64,000 nt of DNA from an uncultured Oleiphilus sp. (GTDB lineage: Bacteria > Pseudomonadota > Gammaproteobacteria > Pseudomonadales > Oleiphilaceae): NCBI GenBank assembly GCA_913020045.1, contig CAJWBE010000001.1, positions 140,361-204,360 on the forward strand, given 5' to 3'. Positions 11,164 through 17,826 of the stretch are shown in pieces; position 1 is the first letter of the stretch, and each line of letters starts with the position of its first letter. The translations under genes and the position numbers were made by a program. The notes under the pieces are model-generated. The model was not told the origin of the DNA. It worked only from the letters and a program-made list of their open reading frames with translations, and ran no database searches.

Positions 11164-11558
11164 TGGACTAACTCGATATTGGCATGATCGGGCAGTCTCA
11201 TTTCCAGCTGATCACGTGCAACGGTTTCAATTCGAGTTGGCGCGCTCCATGCGCTCTCTTCTAATAGCAACTGAGCCCACTCAAGCTGAAGCTGATCATT
11301 TTGCTCCAGCAGCACCGCATGTTCCGAAAACAACTGACGACATAAGTGAGAGGAATAAACGACACCAATCGCCGACAATAGCAGCACAATCAGCAAACCA
11401 CTTGTGACAAGCACATCCTGAACAGAGACGCCTGCGACGAAACGAACAGAGACCTTTCGTCTTGCCAGCAACCCTTCCAACAGCGCAGAAGGAGAGCGAA
11501 TACTTTGCGATGCTGAACGCTCTATCAACGCCAACAATGTAAGCCAGACGCTATTCAT
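11160..11558 (-). CDS. ftsL: Cell division protein FtsL
   Basis: Small bitopic divisome protein that works with FtsB and FtsQ to activate FtsWI. The 132-aa product has a cytoplasmic N-terminus of about 45 residues, one membrane helix around residues 48-68 (VLVTSGLLIVLLLSAIGVVY), then a periplasmic leucine-heptad helix (QLFSEHAVLLEQNDQLQLEW) and a conserved-looking tail (RIETVARDQLEMRLP). Primary sequence of FtsL is poorly conserved, so the call rests on topology, the coiled coil, and location between rsmH and ftsI. Confidence 0.93.
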   Translation of the reverse strand: MNSVWLTLLALIERSASQSIRSPSALLEGLLARRKVSVRFVAGVSVQDVLVTSGLLIVLLLSAIGVVYSSHLCRQLFSEHAVLLEQNDQLQLEWAQLLLEESAWSAPTRIETVARDQLEMRLPDHANIELVQ

Positions 11559-12492
11559 GAGACACCTTCTCCAGCGTTCGCATCACTGCACTACGTGCCC
11601 GCCCATTACGTGAAATCTCTTCGGCCTTTGGCTTAATGGCCTTACTACTTAAACGAAAATTTCTGACGATATCCTTTTCAAAAACAGGCACGCCCGGTGG
11701 CGGCTCAGCACCTTTTGCCATATCACGCATGAATCGTTTCACCATGCGGTCCTCTAAAGAGTGAAAACTAATCACGACCAAGCGACCACCAACATTAAGG
11801 CGCTTTGCAGCACCCTCTAGCAGTAGCGCCAAATCGCCTAACTCATTATTGATATGGATTCTGATTGCCTGAAAGCAGCGTGTTGCAGGGTGTTTGTGCT
11901 TCTCCCACGACGGGTTAGCATCTTTCACAATTTGCGCGAGCTGGGCCGTGCTCTCGATCGCCCCCATATCCCGCGACTCGATAATCGCAGCAGCAATACG
12001 GCGCGAAAAACGCTCTTCGCCATATTCGAAAAACACTTTCGTCAACTCTTCAGCACTAACAACGGCAAGCCACTCGGCTGCACTCTGCCCAGAACTAGTG
12101 TCCATCCGCATATCAAGCGGACCATCTGATTGAAAACTAAAGCCTCGCTGCGCGTCATCTAACTGAGGGGAAGACACGCCAAGATCAGCCAGAACACCAT
12201 CCAAACCAACACCTTCAAGCGCATCAATTCCAGCACCAACATCAGCGAACGAACCATGGTGAATCGAAAAGCGCCCATCGTTAGCAAACATAGATTGGGC
12301 TTGAGCAATTGCAATGGGGTCCTTATCAATCGCCACTAAACGCCCATCTTCCGACAAACGTTCCAAAATAACGGAGCTGTGACCGCCACGACCAAACGTT
12401 GCGTCCACATAAACGCCACTACCCTTTGTTACCAAAGAATCAACGGCTTCCGTCAACAGGACGGTTTCATGAATAAACGATTGTGTACTCAT
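11551..12492 (-). CDS. rsmH: 16S rRNA (cytosine-1402-N4)-methyltransferase
   Basis: Methylates C1402 in the decoding centre of 16S rRNA using S-adenosylmethionine. The 313-aa protein carries the SAM-binding motif [12 protein letters not shown] near residue 28-39, the helical insertion typical of MraW/Rsm[21 protein letters not shown], and [13 protein letters not shown]. It overlaps mraZ by 4 bp upstream and ftsL by 8 bp downstream, the conserved order at the head of the dcw cluster. Confidence 0.97.
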   Translation of the reverse strand: MSTQSFIHETVLLTEAVDSLVTKGSGVYVDATFGRGGHSSVILERLSEDGRLVAIDKDPIAIAQAQSMFANDGRFSIHHGSFADVGAGIDALEGVGLDGVLADLGVSSPQLDDAQRGFSFQSDGPLDMRMDTSSGQSAAEWLAVVSAEELTKVFFEYGEERFSRRIAAAIIESRDMGAIESTAQLAQIVKDANPSWEKHKHPATRCFQAIRIHINNELGDLALLLEGAAKRLNVGGRLVVISFHSLEDRMVKRFMRDMAKGAEPPPGVPVFEKDIVRNFRLSSKAIKPKAEEISRNGRARSAVMRTLEKVSHE

Positions 12493-12932
12493 AAAGACAA
12501 GCTTTGCATTTCTTCAGGAATATCATCATCAACATCAGATTCATCCAGCCACTCGAACCAGCGAGACTCACTCCAAAGCTCAAACTTTTTACCTTGGCCT
12601 ACCAGCATTAACTTTCGCTCTAAGCCAGCATATTCTCTTAGCGTTGGCGGAACTAAAATGCGGCCATTTCCATCAGCCTCTAATGGTGTTGCGTAACCAA
12701 TCAAGAGGCGCTGCGCGCGTCGGGCTGCTTTATTGTAGGTAGGAAGCGCTTCAATTTTAGGCAGAATTTCTTGCCATTGAGTTTCTGGATAAACAAGCAG
12801 GCAGCGCTCTTCAGTGTGAGCGGTAACCACAATACGGCCGTCACCAAAAGACGACAGCGACTCACGAATTTTCGTGGGAATCGCCATGCGCCCTTTAGCG
12901 TCCATATTGATAGCGTGACTGCCTAGAAACAA
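12489..12932 (-). CDS. mraZ: Transcriptional regulator MraZ, first gene of the dcw cluster
   Basis: DNA-binding AbrB-like (SpoVT-type) protein that in enterobacteria represses its own dcw promoter. The 147-aa sequence has two tandem MraZ domains: [20 protein letters not shown] at the start and a second half with [19 protein letters not shown]. The start codon is a TTG at 12930-12932, preceded by AGGGG 8 bases upstream; it aligns with the usual MFxGxxxxNxDxKGR start, and no ATG is available before the conserved first motif. Four phased TGG repeats lie just upstream (see operator). Confidence 0.95.
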   Translation of the reverse strand: MFLGSHAINMDAKGRMAIPTKIRESLSSFGDGRIVVTAHTEERCLLVYPETQWQEILPKIEALPTYNKAARRAQRLLIGYATPLEADGNGRILVPPTLREYAGLERKLMLVGQGKKFELWSESRWFEWLDESDVDDDIPEEMQSLSL

Positions 12933-12951
12933 AATTAACCCCTATATGGGA

Positions 12952-12991
12952 AAAAAAACCATTTTTTTCCACTTTTTTCTACTTTCGCCCA
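12952..12991 (-). promoter_or_regulatory. Predicted MraZ operator: four 10-bp-phased TGG boxes
   Basis: Read on the minus strand, four units start at exactly 10-bp steps (12991, 12981, 12971, 12961): TGGGCGAAAG, TAGAAAAAAG, TGGAAAAAAA, TGGTTTTTTT. MraZ of other gammaproteobacteria binds TGGGN repeats separated by 5 bp, i.e. the same 10-bp phase. The second unit is degenerate (TAG). The array lies immediately downstream of the predicted -10 box, so binding would block the transcription start. That this controls the operon is inference from the family. Confidence 0.7.
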
Positions 12992-13019
12992 CTATAGGAA
13001 TTAGATCCCCACAAATCAA
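12991..13019 (-). promoter_or_regulatory. Predicted sigma-70 promoter of the dcw cluster
   Basis: On the minus strand, -35 TTGATT (13014-13019) and -10 TATAGT (12991-12996) are separated by 17 bp, about 60 bp upstream of the mraZ TTG start. The -10 box abuts the first MraZ box. Found by eye only. Confidence 0.55.
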
Positions 13020-13212
13020 GCAAATTCGCGACGAGAGCCGTTAGAAAAAAGCACAGCAAGACAAGGGCTTAGCAGAAAATTGGTTAAATTTTGATCTTAA
13101 TAAAAAGGCAATTTTTAGGTATTACAAAGAGTTAGTGCTGTAAGCTAGAAAGCACTTTAAGAATAAGACTTTTTCAATCTATAAAAAGAGGTGTTTATTT
13201 AAAAGAAGGGAG

Positions 13213-13353
13213 TTTGAGTCTGCCGGTAAGCCGGGTTCTGTCTAGGACAGTCATTCATCTAGGCCAATCGTCACCAATTGGCTCAAGCAACCTACCCAAG
13301 TCCAGTGCGAGCCGCACCATAGGACTTCTATTTGGTCTTGCTCCGAGCGGGGT
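13213..13353 (-). repeat. attL-side direct repeat: orphan 3' fragment of rnpB
   Basis: A 141-bp sequence identical at every position to 16641-16781, the 3' portion of rnpB on the minus strand. The 5' part of the RNA gene (about 200 nt, including the rnpB promoter) is missing here, so this copy cannot make RNase P RNA. It marks the left junction of the integrative element. Identity ends abruptly on both sides. Confidence 0.9.
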
Positions 13354-13825
13354 CAAAACTTTTCTTAATCAATAAGTTATGCAAATTAACAACAATTCAA
13401 TCCGAGTGTACCAAGTTATGTACCAACATTGAACGCAAAAAGCCCACCATTGCCTAAGAGTAATCTAGCCTTGAACTTTAACACCCCCAAGCCCCGCATC
13501 GATCAATAAAAAAGGGGATGAGCTAGACCAACCGCCGCTATAGAAGCCACTTACCCTCAAATGCAGGACAATGGTTAAGTGTCAGGCTAGACGATATATA
13601 AAAGACTCTTAAGTTTTCAAATATGCTAGTTACAAGTAAAAACCTAAATTGCGTAGAAGGGCCGGATAAAAATGGTCACACCATAACACCTCCCGTAAAT
13701 CCACTTGGACTTCACAGGCATCATCTTATAAGGTCTGAAGATCTATAACTGTTTGCCTAAACAAACACAATTGATGGGACGCCATACTCATCACTTTATG
13801 TCGATTACGGCTGGAACGGACACTA
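13354..13825. other. Left interior of the element: gene-free, with integrase arm-like repeats
   Basis: I see no convincing gene in these 472 bp. They contain CAATAAGTTATGC at 13370-13382, 17 bp inside the repeat, and TGTACCAAGTTATGTACCA at 13407-13425. The first is nearly the inverse of 16607-16619 and the second nearly repeats 16563-16581 at the other end of the element, so both are candidate integrase arm sites. An imperfect inverted repeat pairs CACTTACC (near 13547) with GGTTAAGTG (near 13573). The segment is AT-rich compared with the flanking dcw genes. Confidence 0.5.
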
Positions 13826-14077
13826 ATGAGAATAAAAAACATAGAAGTTTCTAACTTCAAGGCTATAAAAGAAATCAAACTTCGCAACCTTGAAGATACC
13901 GTTGTAATCGCCGGACCAAACGGTTGCGGCAAATCATGCCTATTTGACGCGATCAGACTTCTAAAGTCTGTTTACGGAGGGTATCAGGAAAATGAGTGGC
14001 ATCAATGGTTTGGGGAGTTTCAAATAAATCTTAATTCTATTAAGGATGACGTTAAACGAATACTGAATCGCCGCTAG
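13826..14077 (+). pseudogene. N-terminal stump of an AAA/SMC-like ATPase (OLD/AAA_15 type)
   Basis: Encodes 83 residues that match only the beginning of AAA-type ATPases of the RecF/OLD/SMC-like group: IKNIEVSNFKAIKEIKL at the start and a perfect Walker A GPNGCGKS at about residues 30-37, followed by the usual helix (CLFDAIRLLKSV). Such proteins normally run for 350-700 residues, with a signature motif and Walker B further on; here the frame stops at 14075-14077 and the next 120 bp contain no continuation I can see. Related ATPases are common cargo of defence islands, but this copy cannot hydrolyse ATP on its own. Probably a deletion relic. Confidence 0.65.
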
Positions 14078-14198
14078 TAAGCCACATATTGAATGAATAA
14101 CATGAGCAGCTCAGGCCCTCCCAAAGCGGACAAGACATTGGGCAAATGTTATTCTTACCCCTTTTAATTATTAAGTAATTTGAAGGGACCTCAATTCG

Positions 14199-15176
14199 AT
14201 GAACATTCTGTTTGTTCGCTTTCTATCTGTCACTTTTGTCTTGGTATTGTTTCTAGCTGGGTGCACTAGCATTTCCATACCCACTCAGGAAAACGCCGAA
14301 ACTATACTTGTTATCCCTAAGCAAACTAAGAATTCAACCATTGAAGAATGGGTAAGGAAGTATAAATTAGAAATATCCCAATATGGAAAAGTCATAAAAA
14401 CTGTATCAGTGCCTGCATCCTCGGATGACTTTCTTCTCGTTGATGACCTGCCTGCCGGAAAGTATCAGATAGAGAAATACATCGAGTACATTGCTTCCTT
14501 TAGATGGCGTCCTGCCGGCGAAGCCGTTAGACAATGGGAGCATGAGGTCTCCCCCATTGAGTTTGAATTGATGCAAAATCAACTAACTGTCTTAGATTCT
14601 AGGTTCGTAGTAGGCCAAACAACAAAAGGAGGATTTGTTTATACAGAGGGATTGTTTATGCCACTGTTGCGTGACCAGCATAAGAGCTTGGTAGATAAAA
14701 TAGATAGTATTGATCAATCAAATTGGACTATTAGAGAACCATCTTACGAGCTTCTCTCAAAAGCTCAGGTTAATTCTGCTCTAGCAGAAAGGAAATCAAA
14801 GCTTAATCAATATATCGAAGCCCTATCAAAAGACGAGATTAGTGAAAGCGACTGGTCAGGTTGGATGGGTCAAGTAAAGTTCGACGATGAAGTAAGCGCC
14901 ATGAATGACAAAGAGCATTATCCCGCTGCGATAGAAGGTAGGTATTTTGAGGGGGTACATCAATATCGCGCAGTATTTAGGCCGTATGCGACCGGGGATT
15001 TTGGGTGGGCCGCTAATTGGGGAATGCGCAAGAAACACTATTTGAACCGAAATATTAGGTATATTGGCCAAGGCTACAAAAGAATTTGGCTTCAAGATTA
15101 TAATGGGCTTGATAGACACCTCTCTTTGAATAGGGACAACTATCAAGCAGTTTGGATAAGGTTGGGAAATGAATGA
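14199..15176 (+). CDS. Predicted outer-membrane lipoprotein, function unknown (element cargo)
   Basis: A 325-aa protein with a lipoprotein signal: a hydrophobic stretch to about residue 21 and the lipobox LAGC with Cys22; the next residues are Thr-Ser, so no inner-membrane retention signal. After that come an extended region of probable beta structure (WVRKYKLEISQYGKV, VDDLPAGKYQIEKYIEY) and a C-terminal part rich in aromatics (GDFGWAANWGMRKKHYLNRN). I do not recognise the family. AAGGGACC lies upstream of the ATG. It is the only intact cargo gene of the rnpB element; its AT-rich codon use differs from the surrounding core genes. A role such as surface exclusion would be a guess. Confidence 0.7.
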   Translation: MNILFVRFLSVTFVLVLFLAGCTSISIPTQENAETILVIPKQTKNSTIEEWVRKYKLEISQYGKVIKTVSVPASSDDFLLVDDLPAGKYQIEKYIEYIASFRWRPAGEAVRQWEHEVSPIEFELMQNQLTVLDSRFVVGQTTKGGFVYTEGLFMPLLRDQHKSLVDKIDSIDQSNWTIREPSYELLSKAQVNSALAERKSKLNQYIEALSKDEISESDWSGWMGQVKFDDEVSAMNDKEHYPAAIEGRYFEGVHQYRAVFRPYATGDFGWAANWGMRKKHYLNRNIRYIGQGYKRIWLQDYNGLDRHLSLNRDNYQAVWIRLGNE

Positions 15177-15223
15177 TTTAATAGAATAGACCTCAACTCG
15201 CGCTGCGGACTCCCCAGCTTTCA

Positions 15224-15281
15224 CTAGACTCTCTTTAGCCAAAGTTGGGTAGAACCCGCTACGCTCTTCAAAAGAGTCTAG
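15224..15281. repeat. 9-bp perfect inverted repeat across the integrase stop codon
   Basis: CTAGACTCT at 15224-15232 is matched by AGAGTCTAG at 15273-15281, separated by 40 bp; the right arm includes the integrase TAG stop. It sits between the convergent lipoprotein and integrase genes. The loop is long and there is no T-run, so a terminator is not clear; it may be a protein-binding site or chance. Confidence 0.4.
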
Positions 15282-16582
15282 TCATATGAGACATCGTCCA
15301 CCACAGACAAAATATCCCTCATCTGAAAGCTATGAGTATATCTATCCGTAATTCCCGCCCCACTCTTTTCATGACCGACCACCTGCTGAACAAGCGGAGT
15401 ACTAGCCCCCTTAGACCTAGCTTTCGTAATAAATGTATGCCTAGTCGAGTGAAACACAATCCTCTCCCCTAAGTCATTTTCCTGCTGATCCAACAGGGAA
15501 CCGAAATTATCAGTTACTCTATTTAAGTTCTGTGCAGCAATTGGAAAGATTAGGCCATCCCCCCTACCTATCCATGAGAGTAAGCCAGCAGAAACCAACT
15601 TATTATGAACGGGGATCATTCTCCTTGCAGCCTTAGTCTTTCCGCTACGAATAACGAAGTAACTACGCCCGGTATCGTCACACAAACTAAAATCACAAGA
15701 CCTCAAAGAAGCAATCTCAGAACGCCTCGCACCTGAATAGACAGCAATCATTAGGAACCACCAAAACCACTTAGGTTTAGATTGAGCTCGAAGCAGCACA
15801 TTTCTGACTTGAGCGTTAGTCAAGCTCGCATAACGACTGTCCTCAACTTCCCACCTCAAACCATCTGTAGGAGAGCGCTCAAGAGCGTCCAGTTCACGAA
15901 CGAGATAGGAGTTGAAAATACTCTGAGCCAGCTTCAGGTGCTCCTTCACTGATTTACTAGAGAGCAAATCTTCCTCTGGTATATCCATTTGAACAATACG
16001 CTTTAACGAAACACCTCTGTACGGGGATTTATTCCTTAATGGTAAGGCAGCAATAGAGGTCAACGCCCTCTTCAGGTCCCCCTTAGAAATACTTTTCACA
16101 GAAACATCTCCCAAGAAGAATAAAAGGGTATCAAAGGTGCGTTGATTTTGATCTGTACGTCGCGGGTTCCATTGCTTCCATCTAACGAAATCTTGCCATA
16201 TGACGGACAATTTTGGGGCAGCCGTACCAATGTCCGAATCTTTAGTGGTTCTAACATCCCGAGAGTGATCCGTAGATTTCAAAACATCAAATTTAGATTT
16301 AACCCAATCCGCAAGCTGATGACTAAAGTCAGATAAAAGACCATAGATCTCCCCTATTTTTTTCTCGTCTGTACAGACTTTAAGGATCTTAATAAACGGG
16401 AGCTTTGCATTAACCATAGCAATAGCATCTGAAAACGAATCAGTGCGGAGACTACGCTTTAACTCAGCAGGCAGCCGAGGGCATAATTTTCGAATATGAA
16501 GGGGTAACGCGTAACGAAAGTAGAAGGTGCGACCACGCAAGAAAACGAAAGGGTGATCACTCTGTACCAGTTTATGTACCAT
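15278..16582 (-). CDS. Tyrosine recombinase/integrase of the rnpB element
   Basis: Site-specific recombinase expected to integrate and excise the element. The 434-aa protein has an N-terminal arm-binding/SAM-like region (residues 1-150), a core-binding region, and a C-terminal catalytic domain in which the expected residues are present: Arg286 (SGARRSEI), a Lys in the GKTK hairpin (315/317), His378 and Arg381 (HSTRHTF), His404 (VVGHEK) and nucleophile Tyr415 (ITDRYTH). The first motif LRGRTFYFRYALP is typical of integrases of chromosomal islands. Start is ATG at 16582, with GGAG about 11 bases upstream, 58 bp from the rnpB end. Codons 1-7 overlap one of the attP arm-like repeats. Looks intact. 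Confidence 0.93.
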   Translation of the reverse strand: MVHKLVQSDHPFVFLRGRTFYFRYALPLHIRKLCPRLPAELKRSLRTDSFSDAIAMVNAKLPFIKILKVCTDEKKIGEIYGLLSDFSHQLADWVKSKFDVLKSTDHSRDVRTTKDSDIGTAAPKLSVIWQDFVRWKQWNPRRTDQNQRTFDTLLFFLGDVSVKSISKGDLKRALTSIAALPLRNKSPYRGVSLKRIVQMDIPEEDLLSSKSVKEHLKLAQSIFNSYLVRELDALERSPTDGLRWEVEDSRYASLTNAQVRNVLLRAQSKPKWFWWFLMIAVYSGARRSEIASLRSCDFSLCDDTGRSYFVIRSGKTKAARRMIPVHNKLVSAGLLSWIGRGDGLIFPIAAQNLNRVTDNFGSLLDQQENDLGERIVFHSTRHTFITKARSKGASTPLVQQVVGHEKSGAGITDRYTHSFQMRDILSVVDDVSYD

Positions 16583-16619
16583 ATTTTTACAGACTCCAAA
16601 AAAGGCGCATAACCTATTG
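16563..16619. promoter_or_regulatory. Right-end arm-like repeats of the element
   Basis: TGTACCAGTTTATGTACCA at 16563-16581 matches 13407-13425 at 17 of 19 positions, and GCATAACCTATTG at 16607-16619 is the inverse of 13370-13382 with one mismatch. Joined in a circular form, these would lie on both sides of the 141-bp core, as arm-type integrase sites do in attP. Assignment as integrase sites is inference from position and symmetry. The region must also hold the integrase promoter. Confidence 0.5.
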
Positions 16620-16640
16620 AAATCAATGAGTAAAAATAGT

Positions 16641-16781
16641 TTTGAGTCTGCCGGTAAGCCGGGTTCTGTCTAGGACAGTCATTCATCTAGGCCAATCGTC
16701 ACCAATTGGCTCAAGCAACCTACCCAAGTCCAGTGCGAGCCGCACCATAGGACTTCTATTTGGTCTTGCTCCGAGCGGGGT
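16641..16781 (-). repeat. attR-side direct repeat inside intact rnpB
   Basis: The second copy of the 141-bp repeat, forming the 3' 40% of the intact rnpB gene. Identity with 13213-13353 is complete, and stops after the GAGCGGGGT sequence, where the rest of rnpB continues only in this copy. Confidence 0.9.
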
Positions 16782-16982
16782 TTACCATCGCCATGAACTG
16801 TTGCCAGTCATGCGGTGCGCTCTTACCGCACCTTTTCACCCTTACCAACCGAAGCTGGCGGTTCACTTTCTGCTGCACTTTCCGTAGGCTCACGCCCCCC
16901 AGGGGTTACCTGGCACTCTGCTCTGCGGAGCCCGGACTTTCCTCTTAACACAAGGTTAAGCGACTGCCTGGCAGACTCAAGT
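16641..16982 (-). ncRNA. rnpB: RNase P RNA (bacterial type A)
   Basis: Catalytic RNA that trims the 5' leader of precursor tRNAs, with protein RnpA. On the minus strand the ends pair to form helix P1 (5' TTGAGTCTGCC with 3' GGCAGACTCAA). Conserved blocks are in order: GAGGAAAGTCCGGGCTCC and CAGAGTGCCAGGTAACCCC near the 5' end, GGGTGAAAAGGTGCGGTAAG and the cruciform segment in the middle, ATGGTAAACCCC, then GACAGAACCCGGCTTACCGG at the 3' end. The last 141 nt are duplicated at the other side of the integrative element, so the 3' part is at least partly element-derived. End points are accurate to a few bases. Confidence 0.95.
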
Positions 16983-16988
16983 CCGAAC

Positions 16989-17015
16989 GATATAGCGAGC
17001 ACTCACATTTAGCAA
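16989..17015 (-). promoter_or_regulatory. Possible rnpB promoter
   Basis: On the minus strand TTGCTA (17010-17015) and TATATC (16989-16994) lie 15 bp apart, about 7 bp before the start of the RNA. The spacing is short for sigma-70, so only the -10 is reasonably convincing. Confidence 0.4.
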
Positions 17016-17022
17016 GCGTATT

Positions 17023-17721
17023 TTAGAATAGCGGTCGATCCGCATCACGGTAGTTAGAGTAGGTCTGGGTACTGGTAGAACGAACATCGGTAATAAAACC
17101 ACTACCAATTGAGGTATTACTATTGCCTGGGTTTGCGTTAATTGTCGCGGCGCTCTCTACATAGCGCTCAAAGCGCGTCGTAATTGAATCAACACCTGAA
17201 TCTAAAAGCTCAAAGGTTTGAGTTATGCGCCCCTGACGAAAGGTAGTACGATCATCGTCATTTTCACCATCACCGCCTGGGGTAAACTCAACAATAGCCT
17301 GATCTTCAAAAACAAAAGGATCAATATCGATAGGAGCCGGCGGCAACTCATCCACAAAGCCAACCTCAAGTTGTCGCTCACCCTGCTCACGCAAAACACG
17401 AGCCCACGTTTCAACTTCTTTAATCAGCTCAAAATCTAGCTCAGTCTTAACCTCGTCGACACTCCCCTCAACAACTTCTATGCGCGTCTGAAAAGGCAGG
17501 GACTCATAATCGTCACTCAAGCCAGCAGCAGGACTACCCGCAATGTTAATCAATTCCTCAACCGACTGAGCAGAAACAGCAGATACAGAATCCATCGCCC
17601 CTTCTGAAAGCAACTCGAACGCACTAACAGACGGCAGTCCGAATGTAATTTGCACAACAATAAATAAACCTGCACGGATAGATGCGCGCATAGCGGAGGT
17701 AAACTGAATGAGTCTGTCCAT
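17023..17721 (-). CDS. Secreted protein of unknown function
   Basis: A 232-aa protein with a likely signal peptide (hydrophobic segment about residues 15-34, cleavage after SVSA). The mature N-terminus FELLSEGAMDSVSAVSAQS resembles the short 'L-x-E-x-x-M-x-x-V-S-G/A-Q' start found in several envelope proteins of marine gammaproteobacteria; the rest is acidic (DPFVFEDQAIVEF, GGDGENDDD) and ends in a Ser/Thr/Asn-rich tail. I do not recognise a family or an enzyme motif. It lies between rsmI and rnpB on the same strand and its stop is about 8 bp upstream of the possible rnpB -35, so read-through into rnpB is possible. Confidence 0.7.
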   Translation of the reverse strand: MDRLIQFTSAMRASIRAGLFIVVQITFGLPSVSAFELLSEGAMDSVSAVSAQSVEELINIAGSPAAGLSDDYESLPFQTRIEVVEGSVDEVKTELDFELIKEVETWARVLREQGERQLEVGFVDELPPAPIDIDPFVFEDQAIVEFTPGGDGENDDDRTTFRQGRITQTFELLDSGVDSITTRFERYVESAATINANPGNSNTSIGSGFITDVRSTSTQTYSNYRDADRPLF

Positions 17722-17826
17722 GAGTCACCGGTGAATTATTGTTAAATTTATAGATCGTATTTTGACCTACCCTCCTAGTTTGTGCAAATCACACTTCGCA
17801 ATTAGTGGCAAGCGACTGATAACTAA

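Larger units (their letters stand above)
13213..16781. mobile_element. Integrative element of about 3.4 kb inserted at the 3' end of rnpB
   Basis: Two identical 141-bp copies of the rnpB 3' end (13213-13353 and 16641-16781), in direct orientation, bound a segment with a tyrosine recombinase next to one boundary, a lipoprotein gene and a truncated ATPase gene. This is the arrangement left by site-specific integration into the 3' half of a structured RNA gene: the gene is kept whole on one side and a fragment remains on the other. Unit length from repeat to repeat is 3428 bp. No replication, relaxase or phage structural gene is present, so it is either a minimal mobilisable island or a reduced relic. 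Excision has not been shown. Confidence 0.85.

Noticed and set aside
13213..13353. Second RNase P RNA gene
   Set aside because: Only the 3' 141 nt are present; the catalytic core and promoter are missing.
13726..13932. Minus-strand frame of 68 codons over the ATPase stump
   Set aside because: Antisense to the clear Walker A coding sequence.
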